A DNA stretch of 64,000 nucleotides from an uncultured Gemmatimonadota bacterium. Lineage in GTDB: Bacteria > Gemmatimonadota > Gemmatimonadetes > Gemmatimonadales > Gemmatimonadaceae. Within the stretch, counting starts at the first letter, position 1; every line of letters begins with the position of its first letter. The position numbers and the translations under genes are program-made. The stretch lies in assembly GCA_903882745.1 (NCBI GenBank), contig CAIRYG010000003.1:186001-250000 (forward strand), given 5' to 3'. Shown one piece after another: positions 18,701 through 27,844 of this stretch. The notes below the pieces were generated by a model. The model had not been told where the DNA came from. It made no database searches and saw nothing but the letters and a program-made list of their open reading frames with translations.

Positions 18701-18965
18701 TCGTCGGCTGCCAGGTGGTGCCGCCGTCGGTAGTCTTGAAGACGCCACCACCGACCGTTCCCATGTAGTACTCGTTGGTTCGCTTATCCGAGCCGGCTAC
18801 CGCCACCGACCGACCACCGCGGAACGGGCCGATCTCGCGCCAGCGCATCCCCACGAAAGCCAAAGAGTCGAAACTCTGCGCCACCAACGACCACGGTAGC
18901 AAAAGTGTCACAAAAAGAGCGTACAGCGAGGAACGTCGGGCGGGGGTGTTCACGCGAGTCTCCAT
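15780..18965 (-). CDS. Secreted VPS10/sortilin-like BNR-repeat propeller protein
   Basis: A 1061-residue exported protein. I start it at the ATG at 18965, giving METRVNTPARRSSLYALFVTLLLPWSLVAQ with a clear signal peptide. The first about 700 residues contain many Asp-box or BNR-like turns (for example TTDGGTTWQPT, SKDAGKTWTRN, SVDGGETWKEI, TKDNGKTWKNI), as in the VPS10/sortilin and sialidase-type ten-bladed propellers. A glycine-rich linker (WGGGRGGRGGGG) near residue 775 leads to an Ig-like or FlgD-like domain (PAGTYSVRMRVGG) and a helical C-terminal region. Related proteins are often labelled glycosyl hydrolase, but no catalytic residues can be named here. It is likely cell-surface or periplasmic, binding proteins or glycans. 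Confidence 0.85.
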   Translation of the reverse strand: METRVNTPARRSSLYALFVTLLLPWSLVAQSFDSLAFVGMRWREIGPFRGGRSVAVAGSDKRTNEYYMGTVGGGVFKTTDGGTTWQPTTDKYFGGTIGAIAVAASNPDIVWVGGGESDIRGNAAPGDGVWMSKDAGKTWTRNTFFDVKNHVNRVRIHPTNPDIIWIGVLGHAFGPNEQRGVFKTTDGGKSWKKVLYRNENVGISDLILDPNDPNILYAAFWNAYRTPWSLNSGGPGGGMFKSVDGGETWKEITANPGMPKGLWGKVGIAVSPAKSSRVWALIEAEEGGVYRSDDGGNTWAKINEDRKLRQRAWYYSRIYADPKDSNAVYAVNTGFYRSRDGGKTFPQSFNVPHGDNHDVWIAPSDPNRIINSNDGGANVSTNGGRTWTEQNFATAQMYHVATTNDFPYKICGAQQDNSTLCGPSRKAGAITINDWQDAGGGESGYIAASPLNPSIVFAGSYGGLLTRKDMRTGLTRDVNPWPDNPMGISSEDIKYKFQWTFPITFSPHDPKTMYVGGSNLFVTHDEGQSFQIMSPRLARNDPKTLGASGGPITKDQTGVETYGVVFTIAESPITKGVIWTGSDDGLVFITKDNGKTWKNITPKGLGDFARISLVEASHFAPGTAYLAANRYQQDDFAPYFFKTTDFGATWTPINTGIGESDFSRAIREDPEKKGLLYAGTEHGAWVSWDDGAHWQSMRLNLPLVPVHDLTIKDGDLIIATHGRSFYVFDDLSPIRQMTPASIAKDANLYKPRDAYRVEWGGGRGGRGGGGAAPSGAVVYYTLAKGGQDVSLEFLDAQGKVIKAYSSKPDSSATPTPAAPADEDGPRPPAPVPVVPNKAGLNTFSWNLRYPDAVTFPGMILWAGDTRGPVAPAGTYSVRMRVGGGPAQTQTFKLKNDPRSTASAEDQLAQFTFLMKLRDRVSEANEAVISMRYVKSEIEDRLKKAPAAGVAELTSAGGALKTNVTGVEAEVYQIKNQSGQDPLNFPIKLNNKLAALNGSVGSAPGRPTTQAVQVFNELNGKLDVQTGRMKKIYAEDLKKYNELLKKYGLPEIDTKPKPKLAM

Positions 18966-19151
18966 GAAACGCTGGTTATTCGGGGTCGGACGCAACCGAC
19001 ACCCGCGAGCAAGTCCCAGTGGTCGTGACACGGCACGGCCGCTCGGTACATTTATTCAAGATATCACAGGTCCCCGCTCCTCTGCCCCTCCCCCGCCATC
19101 GGCCCGAGCAATCAGCGCGAGCCATCGGCGGGCCCTCACCTCGAGGCACAC

Positions 19152-21662
19152 GTGCTCCGCACCGTCCGCTCCCGCGTCGCCCCTGCTCGACTGGCTGGAC
19201 TCCTGCTGGCACCGATCGTCCTGCTCGCGGCCTGCCGCGGAGGCTCCGATCCGGCCCCGAACACCGTCTCCTTGGACGCCAAGGGGCAACTCCCAACGGG
19301 GCGCACCCTCGACCCGGCCGGGGTCGCATGGGACGTCGGTTCCATGCCCCTCGCGATGTCGCTCTCGCCGGACGGCTCCAAGATTGTGATCCTCCTCAAT
19401 GGCTACCGCGAGCAGGGGGTCCAGGTTCTCGATCGCGCCACCGGCAAAATCGAACAAACCGCCACCCAGACAGCCGCCTTCCTCGGCCTGGCCTTCTCCC
19501 CCGACGGCAAGACCCTCTACGCGTCAGGCGGCAATCAAGACGTGGTGTACCGCTACGCGTGGAGCGGCAACAAAGCCACGCTCACCGACAGCCTCGTCCT
19601 CGCGGTCAAAACCCGCCCGAATGGCAATCGCTATCCGGCGGGACTCGCTCCCTCGCCCGACGGGAAGTACCTCTACGTCGCCGAAAATCTGGCCGATTCG
19701 CTCGCGGTGATTGATCTCGCCACAGGCAAAGTGGTGCAACGCCTCGCCACCGAGCGCTACCCGTACGGCGTAGCCGTCACCCCCGACAATAGCGTCTTCG
19801 TGTCGAGCTGGGGCGGCAACACCCTCTCCGTCTTCACCCGCACGAGCTCCGGCGCGCTCGACGCACAGCGGCGCATCAAGGTCGGACGCCACCCATCCGC
19901 ACTTCTCCTGAACGGTGACGGCTCACGTCTTTTTGTCGCCTCTGCCTCCACCGATCGCATCACCGTCGTGGATACCAAGGCGCGCCGCGTCCAAACCGAA
20001 CTCTTCGACTCGCCGGTCGGCGGCCCAGGCGAAGGAAGCACGCCGAGCGCGATGTCGCTTTCGGCGGATGGCACGCGACTGTATGTCGCTGAGTCCGACA
20101 ACAACGCCATCGCTCTGATTGACCTCGAAGCCTCCACCGCCGGCGTTGCCGCAGCCAAGGGAGAAGACAAAGTCGTGGGTCGCGTGCCGACCCACTGGTA
20201 CCCGACGGCCGTCGTCGCTCGCAACGACTCATTAATTGTGCTCACCGGGAAGGGACGCGGCACCAAAGCGAACCCCGACGGTCCGCGCCCAGGCGTAGAA
20301 CGCGGCGAAGCAGGCTACAACAACAACGCCTACACGTTGGGTCAGACCAGCGGCACGGTGCTGACCTCCACCACAGCGCGCGCGTCTGGGGCAGACTTGG
20401 ACGCGCTGAGCGCCCGTGTGGCCCGCGCGAATCACTGGGGGGAGCCGCGCGTCGACGCCGCGCTCCCCCCGTTCGAGCATGTGATATACATCGTGAAGGA
20501 GAATCGCACCTACGATCAAATCTTCGGCGATCTCCCCCAGGCCGACGGCGACACCTCACTCGTCTTCTTCCCGCGCGCAGTCTCGCCAAATCATCATGCG
20601 CTCGCCGAACGCTTCGGCATCATGGACCGTTTTTTTGTGAACGCCGAGGTGAGCCCCGACGGCCACAACTGGTCGATGGCCGCCTACACCACCGACTACA
20701 CGCAGAAGACGGTCCCGCAGAATTATTCGCGCCCCAGCCGCGGCCGGAGCTACGACTGGGAAGGACAAAACCGGAATGTCACGCCGGCTGACGACGAAGA
20801 TGTCGCCGAGCCAGCGAACGGCTACATCTGGAACCTCGCGCAACGCGCGAATGTCTCGTTCCGCAACTACGGCGAGTTCGTCGTCCCCGAAGGTGGTGGA
20901 CGTGGCGGTGCGTCAATGCCGCGCGGTTACACGGGCGCGAAACCCTTCCTGCGCTCGCACACGAACCCGGATTACCCCGCCTTCGATACCAGTGTCCCTG
21001 ATCAGAAACGCGCTGACGTGTGGATCGCAGACCTCAAGGGATTCATTGCGAAGGGCGTGATGCCGCAGTTGCAGATTCTGCGCCTGCCGAACGACCACAC
21101 GGCCGGCGCACGCGCCGACGCGCCGAGCCCCAAGGCGCTGGTTGCCGACAATGACCTCGCCCTGGGCCGCATCGTCGAAGCGGTGTCCACATCACCCTTC
21201 TGGAAGAACACCGTCATCTTTGTGGTCGAAGACGACGCGCAGAACGGCTCCGACCATGTCGACTCACATCGCGCTCCCGCGCTGATCATCTCGGCGTACA
21301 ACAAGCCTGGCGTGTATCACCGCTTTATCAATACCACGGATTTCATCGCGACGATGGAACGCGTTCTGAAGTTGGGATCCCTCTCGCAGTTCGATTTCTT
21401 TGGACGGCCGGTTACCGAAATCTTCGGCACCTCGGCAGATCTTCGCCCGTATGCGGCGCTCACGCCCGCGCAGCGCCTCGACGAAGTCAACAAGGCCGGC
21501 ACCCGCGAAGCGCGCGAATCGGCGACACTCGACCTCACCTTCGAAGACACCGCCGACGAGCAGCTCTTCAACCAGATCCTCTGGCGCACCATCAAGGGGC
21601 CGAAGGTGCCGTACCCCGGCACGCGTCGTATGTCCACGCTCGAATACACCCGCGCGCGTTGA
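19152..21662 (+). CDS. Lipoprotein with YVTN-type beta-propeller and C-terminal phosphoesterase (phospholipase C/acid phosphatase-like)
   Basis: An 836-residue predicted lipoprotein: MLRTVRSRVAP..., hydrophobic core, lipobox LLAAC. Residues about 40-400 form a propeller with repeated blades such as MSLSPDGSKIVILLNGY, LAFSPDGKTLYASGG and LFVASASTDRITVVD. From about residue 435 a phosphoesterase-family (PF04185-like) domain follows, opening HVIYIVKENRTYDQIFGDL, with VSPDGHNWSMAAYTTDY, FVVEDDAQNGSDHVDSHRAP and later a GRPVTEIF segment. In this family the conserved N, D and H residues bind metals and hydrolyse phosphodiesters, for example phospholipids. Its stop overlaps the TTG start of the next gene (TTGA), suggesting an operon with two lipid-related genes. 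The substrate is not known. Confidence 0.88.
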   Translation: MLRTVRSRVAPARLAGLLLAPIVLLAACRGGSDPAPNTVSLDAKGQLPTGRTLDPAGVAWDVGSMPLAMSLSPDGSKIVILLNGYREQGVQVLDRATGKIEQTATQTAAFLGLAFSPDGKTLYASGGNQDVVYRYAWSGNKATLTDSLVLAVKTRPNGNRYPAGLAPSPDGKYLYVAENLADSLAVIDLATGKVVQRLATERYPYGVAVTPDNSVFVSSWGGNTLSVFTRTSSGALDAQRRIKVGRHPSALLLNGDGSRLFVASASTDRITVVDTKARRVQTELFDSPVGGPGEGSTPSAMSLSADGTRLYVAESDNNAIALIDLEASTAGVAAAKGEDKVVGRVPTHWYPTAVVARNDSLIVLTGKGRGTKANPDGPRPGVERGEAGYNNNAYTLGQTSGTVLTSTTARASGADLDALSARVARANHWGEPRVDAALPPFEHVIYIVKENRTYDQIFGDLPQADGDTSLVFFPRAVSPNHHALAERFGIMDRFFVNAEVSPDGHNWSMAAYTTDYTQKTVPQNYSRPSRGRSYDWEGQNRNVTPADDEDVAEPANGYIWNLAQRANVSFRNYGEFVVPEGGGRGGASMPRGYTGAKPFLRSHTNPDYPAFDTSVPDQKRADVWIADLKGFIAKGVMPQLQILRLPNDHTAGARADAPSPKALVADNDLALGRIVEAVSTSPFWKNTVIFVVEDDAQNGSDHVDSHRAPALIISAYNKPGVYHRFINTTDFIATMERVLKLGSLSQFDFFGRPVTEIFGTSADLRPYAALTPAQRLDEVNKAGTREARESATLDLTFEDTADEQLFNQILWRTIKGPKVPYPGTRRMSTLEYTRAR

Positions 21663-22708
21663 GTCTCCGTCGCTGGCTGATCCTTATTGCATCGTTCGCC
21701 GCAACCATCGGCGCGTCGGTGTACATCGTGTGGAAAGGATGGGCCAAGGGCGGAGCTCCGCCCACAATTCCGCTCGCGGTACATGCGCTGGCGTTCGCTG
21801 CCGTGCTCGCCGAAGTCGTGACGCGCACCGTGAAGTTGCAGTGGAGCGCTGGCGCACTGCACATCCCGCTGAAGTTCTGGACTTCGATGCGCGTCTGCCT
21901 TGGCGGTGATTTCGCTGCGTCCGTCACGCCGGCGCGCTCGGGCGCCGAACCCGCCCGCTACTTCGTGCTGTCTGAAGCGGGGGTGAGTCCAGCAAACAAT
22001 GTGCTCCTGCTCTTCACCGAGCTGTTCCTCGAGATGTCGTCGCTCGCAGTGCTCTGTGTGATCCTTGCCTTCGCGTTCCACGGCAGTGGGCGCGTGGTGC
22101 AGTTGATGACGGCGATGGTCGGCGGCTACGCGATCGTCGTACTCTCGATTGGCGCCATCGGACTCTTTCTCGCCAAGCGCAACGCGCACGGTCCGCCACC
22201 CACCTGGGCAGTCGCGATCGGTCTTCACGCAGGCCGCTGGCGCACCATTCAGAAGTCGCTGCGCTCCCTGCGTACCGGAATCAACGCCCTCAAGCACGCA
22301 CGATTCGGCATGCTCTTCGCCGCCGCGCTTTCCTCGATGGTGCATGTCTCGCTCCGCCTGGCGGTATTGCCGATCATCGCGCTTGCGATGGATCCCAACC
22401 TCCCGCTCGCACAGCTCGTGCTCTGGCCGCTGGTCTTTCTCTACGGTGGCGCAGTGGCACCCGCTCCCGGCGGCGGCGGCGCAGTGGAAGCCTCATTCAA
22501 CTGGGCCTTCTCCGGCGTCATGACCCCGGCCCAACTCGGCGGCGCCCTCGTCTGGTGGCGCTTCTATTCCTTCTACCTCTACATCCTGCTCGGTGCGCTC
22601 GCCGCTCGCGGCAGTGTGCTCAAGGTGCTCCGCAACCAACAGCACGGCCGACTCCACGCGAAGGCCGGAACCAACGCAGGAACCAAAGCCGGAACCAAAA
22701 CCTCGTGA
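21659..22708 (+). CDS. UPF0104/lysylphosphatidylglycerol synthase-type transmembrane protein (AglD/MprF-flippase-like)
   Basis: A 349-residue polytopic membrane protein with about eight hydrophobic helices. The family includes the membrane half of MprF and archaeal AglD and is linked to lipid flipping or lipid-linked transfer. Typical features are the N-terminal helix RRWLILIASFAATIGASVYIVW, the R-T-x-K-L-Q-W segment after helix 2, and TPARSGAEPARYFVLSEAG matching the conserved P-x-R-x-G-E motif. PAPGGGGAVEASF near the end is also conserved. The start is TTG overlapping the upstream TGA. The C-terminal tail AGTNAGTKAGTK comes from a 12-bp tandem repeat and looks freely varying. Its stop touches the next gene's ATG (TGATG). 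Confidence 0.82.
   Translation: MSLRRWLILIASFAATIGASVYIVWKGWAKGGAPPTIPLAVHALAFAAVLAEVVTRTVKLQWSAGALHIPLKFWTSMRVCLGGDFAASVTPARSGAEPARYFVLSEAGVSPANNVLLLFTELFLEMSSLAVLCVILAFAFHGSGRVVQLMTAMVGGYAIVVLSIGAIGLFLAKRNAHGPPPTWAVAIGLHAGRWRTIQKSLRSLRTGINALKHARFGMLFAAALSSMVHVSLRLAVLPIIALAMDPNLPLAQLVLWPLVFLYGGAVAPAPGGGGAVEASFNWAFSGVMTPAQLGGALVWWRFYSFYLYILLGALAARGSVLKVLRNQQHGRLHAKAGTNAGTKAGTKTS
22664..22699 (+). repeat. 12-bp tandem repeat, three copies, in the 3' end of the UPF0104 gene
   Basis: Units GCCGGAACCAAC, GCAGGAACCAAA and GCCGGAACCAAA follow one another in frame and encode a four-residue period (AGTN, AGTK, AGTK). The tail adds nothing to the membrane domain and probably arose by slippage. Confidence 0.85.
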
Positions 22709-23127
22709 TGTACCATCTCTTTACCGCCGACTGGGCCGAAGCGCTCCGTCAAGCAATTGACAGTGATCCAACTTTTAACAGCGCCGGCGCCTCGTGGAAG
22801 TGGCCCGCCGCCTTCGTGCTCACACCCACGCCATCACTGGGCGTCGGGCAGGACGTGGCCGTCCAGCTCACCCTCGACGGTGGACGCTGCACCGAGGCGC
22901 GCATCATCACCGCCCCAGAGGTAAACGCGCCCTTCGTTTTCCGCGCCGACTACCCAACCTGGAAAGCGCTCGCCGAAGGCAAACTCGACGCACTCAGCGC
23001 CGTCATGCAGCGCCGCGTCTCGTTTACAGGGTCGCTCCCCCGACTCTTAGGCAACGCGGCCGCCGCCAAAGCGCTCGTGGCCTGCGCGCAGCGTGTCCCG
23101 ACCTACTTTCCCGATCTCCCGGCCTGA
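22708..23127 (+). CDS. SCP2-like sterol/lipid-transfer domain protein
   Basis: A 139-residue soluble protein. I start it at ATG 22708, which overlaps the previous TGA by one base (a GTG at 22705 is the alternative). The ORF-track version from 22555 reads upstream coding sequence in the wrong frame. The fold pattern fits the SCP2/DUF-type lipid-binding domain: FTADWAEALRQAIDSDPTFN, a beta-rich middle (VAVQLTLDGGRCTEARIIT), then TWKALAEGKLDALSAVMQRRVSFTGSLPRLLGNAAAAKAL, the usual W-x4-G-x-x-D-x3-A-x8-G pattern. It is probably co-translated with the phosphoesterase and the UPF0104 protein. The lipid ligand is unknown. Confidence 0.75.
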   Translation: MYHLFTADWAEALRQAIDSDPTFNSAGASWKWPAAFVLTPTPSLGVGQDVAVQLTLDGGRCTEARIITAPEVNAPFVFRADYPTWKALAEGKLDALSAVMQRRVSFTGSLPRLLGNAAAAKALVACAQRVPTYFPDLPA

Positions 23128-23230
23128 GTCACAAAGTCCAGTCGCAGATTTCGTCAGCGTGTTTCTTGGGCTAACTTTCGATTGAGCGCACACCGCTGCG
23201 CCCTCTCGCCCCTTGCCCGAGGATTGTTCC

Positions 23231-25243
<2,013 letters not shown>

Positions 25244-25279
25244 ACAGAAGTGTCCTTCACCGCTTCGCCACTCGCTTCT

Positions 25280-26593
25280 TCAGTGCTCGATTTGTCGCCA
25301 GGCAAGTTCACGTGGCTCTCGACGATCGTTGCGGTTCAGCTTCGAAACCAGCACCCGATTCGCATCGCCATCCTCGATGCGATCCGACACTGCGAGTGAC
25401 AAACGGCGAGTCGGGCGCCCTGAGCGGTCGATGAGTGTCCACACCGTCGAGTCTGCCATCGGGGCGGGGAAACTGCGGATCCAGATTCCTGCCCCAGCGC
25501 GCACAACGCTCGTGGCGAACGGCACGACGGGCAGCGCCATGTCCTTCGCTCTTCGATAGTAGAAGATCGTCTGACAAACGATATCGCCACTTCCTGCTAC
25601 GCACGCCTCACGCGTACTCGCGGAGTCCACGTTCGGATAGTGCTCGTGAACTGCGGCCGTGAAGGTGGATTCTCGCTCCTCAGCAGTCGGAGCACGCGCC
25701 AGTGCTCGAACTAGAATTAGCCGCTTAGGATGACCCATCAGGTCGTAGGTCTCGATCCTGCCGGCCTCACGATCGGACACCAGCCAGATCTCGGTCGACG
25801 GACCCGCGTTCACCGAATCCACAACCGCAACGAACGGCTTCGGCATGAATTGAGGGGTCGGCGGCTGGAGGTCGCGGTCCTTGACTCGGCGGGTCCGGAT
25901 TGCGACCGGCACCGCTCTTCGAAGCGATGGGTTTGCGACACTGAGGGGAGCGAATACCAAGTGCGCAGATCCCTCTGTGCCAATGGTGTCCCCGTCGGCT
26001 AACGTAAGCAGCACCACGGCTTCCGAAGCAATCGCTCCACCGATGATCGTCTCACCATCCAACACCTGCTCACGCCCGCGTGTACTCGCGTACTCCCGGA
26101 CTTGCCCAACAGCGCCCGCGAATGAGAACGTGGTCAGCGACGCATTCGAGAGGTCGAGCACCAGCACCGACGAGTCTGCCGCGAGCCGGATGTCGATTAC
26201 CTGTCGAAGTTGTCCGGGAAGGTCGCCGTTGTGGGCCCACGTCACACTTCGGTGATTCGCGGAATCCAACCACGACAGTCCCGCATACGAATCAAAGAGC
26301 AGGGTTCCGTTTCCCGGACCACGAAATCCTCTATCTCGTCGCGGCGACTGTTGACATGCGTCCCGACGGGGCCCACATACCACTCCTTCCGTTGTTAGGC
26401 GCGAGACCGATACCCCGCGCCACTCAGCCTCATCGACGATCAGGGTGTCGGGGAATGCTCTGATCGGGGCATACGCGCGCCGATCTGCGTGGCGCCAGAG
26501 GAGCGCGCCGCACATCGCGGCAAGCGCGAAGAACAACCCTATGCCTGGCGACAGTCTCACGCCTGCGCGAGCATTGTTGGTCTCAGTCCGCAT
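25280..26593 (-). CDS. Membrane-anchored six-bladed beta-propeller-like protein of unknown function
   Basis: A 437-residue protein with an N-terminal signal anchor (GIGLFFALAAMCGALLWRH), so the rest lies in the periplasm. The body has repeated beta-rich segments of the 6-bladed propeller type seen in NHL/6-bladed proteins, for example VIDIRLAADSSVLVLDLSNASLTTFSFAGAVGQV and TEIWLVSDREAGRIETYDLMGHPKRLI. Cysteines at VVCGPRRDACQQ and REACVAGSGDIVCQTIF may form disulfides, which fits the DsbA-like gene 14 bases upstream in the same operon. No enzymatic motif is visible. Codon use is less extreme than in neighbouring housekeeping genes, hinting at accessory status. Confidence 0.6.
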   Translation of the reverse strand: MRTETNNARAGVRLSPGIGLFFALAAMCGALLWRHADRRAYAPIRAFPDTLIVDEAEWRGVSVSRLTTEGVVCGPRRDACQQSPRRDRGFRGPGNGTLLFDSYAGLSWLDSANHRSVTWAHNGDLPGQLRQVIDIRLAADSSVLVLDLSNASLTTFSFAGAVGQVREYASTRGREQVLDGETIIGGAIASEAVVLLTLADGDTIGTEGSAHLVFAPLSVANPSLRRAVPVAIRTRRVKDRDLQPPTPQFMPKPFVAVVDSVNAGPSTEIWLVSDREAGRIETYDLMGHPKRLILVRALARAPTAEERESTFTAAVHEHYPNVDSASTREACVAGSGDIVCQTIFYYRRAKDMALPVVPFATSVVRAGAGIWIRSFPAPMADSTVWTLIDRSGRPTRRLSLAVSDRIEDGDANRVLVSKLNRNDRREPRELAWRQIEH

Positions 26594-26607
26594 ACTGAAG
26601 CAGAACG

Positions 26608-27267
26608 CTAGCGCTCGCGCACAACTTTTGCCAACTCATCTCGGTCCACGAAGCCCTTGTAGAGCCGCTTTCCGATGATAACCACGGGCGTCGACGTAAG
26701 CGCGAAACGTCGCGCGTCCCGCTCGTCCGCTAGGACCTTCTCCATTAGCCTCTGCTGAACGACACACGAATCGAATTGCGAAATTGAAGCGACGCCTGCC
26801 CGTTCGGCGAAGGTTTGCCAGCTCGTTTTCCCGATCTCCTGCTGATGCGCATACAGGGCGTCATGATATTCCGCAAAGCGGCCTTGTTGCGCCGCGCATT
26901 CTGACGCAAGGGCAGCAGTCTCCGCGAACGGATGGATCGAGCGCAGCGGCAGATGCCGAAAGCGAACGGCGACGGTGCTCGGATTGCGGCGAACCAGATC
27001 CTCCAACTCGACACGCTGCTTCGCGCAGAATGGACACTGAAAGTCAGAGAATTCTACCATGACGATGGTGGCGCTGGAATCTCCAATGAACGAACCTCCA
27101 CTCTGAAGTCCGGACGTGTCGGCTAGAATCGTAGCGACCGGCGGCGGTGTCTCCAATGGAGCGGCGAGTCGATACCATACCAGCGCGACGATGCCCACAA
27201 GGCCAATCGCAAAGACTGCAACTGCGAGCGCGCTACCTGGCGAGCGCGAGGGCGTACGAGGAGTCAT
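26608..27267 (-). CDS. Membrane-anchored DsbA-like thiol-disulfide oxidoreductase (thioredoxin_4 family)
   Basis: A 219-residue protein with an N-terminal anchor (ALAVAVFAIGLVGIVALVWYRL) and a periplasmic DsbA/DsbG-like domain. The redox motif CPFC occurs at about residues 78-81 in MVEFSDFQCPFCAKQR. The cis-proline loop is TSTPVVIIGKRLYKG near the end. An alpha-helical insert with additional cysteines (ASECAAQQG and SCVVQQR) lies between. It probably forms or isomerises disulfides in exported proteins, likely including the downstream propeller protein. No DsbB or DsbD is in the window. It begins four bases after the stop of the small upstream ORF, so the three genes form one operon diverging from the TonB receptor. 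Confidence 0.88.
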   Translation of the reverse strand: MTPRTPSRSPGSALAVAVFAIGLVGIVALVWYRLAAPLETPPPVATILADTSGLQSGGSFIGDSSATIVMVEFSDFQCPFCAKQRVELEDLVRRNPSTVAVRFRHLPLRSIHPFAETAALASECAAQQGRFAEYHDALYAHQQEIGKTSWQTFAERAGVASISQFDSCVVQQRLMEKVLADERDARRFALTSTPVVIIGKRLYKGFVDRDELAKVVRER

Positions 27268-27271
27268 CGGC

Positions 27272-27538
27272 TCACCGCCCTGTTCCGCGGCGCGCGGTGT
27301 CGGGCCGAATCGTCGGCCCTCCGCCGGTCCCCGTCACAAGTGAATCAGCCACACGCCGGGGGAGTAGATGAAACAGATCGAGCGTCGATGCCACACGCAG
27401 GACGGACCCATGCGTCGCCGCGATGATTCTCCCTTCCTCATTCCGCACCACGAGCGCCGGCACACGATTCACATATCGATTGTCGCTCGCCGAATCATGG
27501 ACCCACGCGAACGTGAAGAACAATGAATAGTGGTCCAT
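27272..27538 (-). CDS. Small protein, possible truncated thioredoxin-fold remnant
   Basis: An 88-residue ORF when started at ATG 27538 (MDHYSLFFTFAWVHDSASDN). The ORF-track start at 27583 lies inside the 16-bp repeat array and is unlikely to be original. The stretch NRYVNRVPALVVRNEEGRIIAATHGSV resembles the second half of a TlpA or redoxin fold (cis-Pro loop followed by a hairpin with E-G). There is no CxxC and no N-terminal half. The tail TGGGPTIRPDTARRGTG looks disordered. I read it as the C-terminal remnant of a redox protein whose 5' half has been lost next to the repeats. A genuine small protein is possible. It is first in the operon with the DsbA-like gene. Confidence 0.4.
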   Translation of the reverse strand: MDHYSLFFTFAWVHDSASDNRYVNRVPALVVRNEEGRIIAATHGSVLRVASTLDLFHLLPRRVADSLVTGTGGGPTIRPDTARRGTGR

Positions 27539-27568
27539 TCGAAGGCGCGCAATAGCTGTGGCGCAATT

Positions 27569-27696
27569 GGCGCGAATTTGCATTGGCGCGAATTTGCATT
27601 GGCGCGAATTTGCATTGGCGCAAAGTTGCCTTGACGCGAATGTGCGTTGAGGCGAATCTGCATTGACGCGTCGTCACTTCAGCGCAAAGTTTGTTT
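27569..27696. repeat. Array of 16-bp tandem repeats, three perfect then decaying copies
   Basis: Starting at 27569, GGCGCGAATTTGCATT occurs three times exactly in tandem. Five further 16-base units follow in register: GGCGCAAAGTTGCCTT, GACGCGAATGTGCGTT, GAGGCGAATCTGCATT, then two strongly diverged ones. A partial unit (GGCGCAATT) precedes the array. The core GCGAATTTGC is nearly palindromic (GCGAATTTGC versus GCAAATTCGC), as a dimeric regulator site would be. It lies in the divergent intergenic region upstream of the TonB receptor. Sixteen is not a multiple of three, so it is not a coding repeat. No spacers are present, so it is not a CRISPR. Confidence 0.9.
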
Positions 27697-27844
27697 CCAT
27701 GATCTGGCCCGGCGGATATGTCACAAGACGACAGCCTGCGAAGAGTGTCAGGTCACGACGTCCGCCACTTGCAAGCAGCGCGGCTCGTGCTTCGTCTCAG
27801 GGTGACGAGCGCGACATGAACAAGTCATCGATGGAGGGTGAGTG

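Noticed and set aside
27569-27696. CRISPR array
   Set aside because: The 16-base units are directly joined with no spacers and they decay. No cas gene is near.
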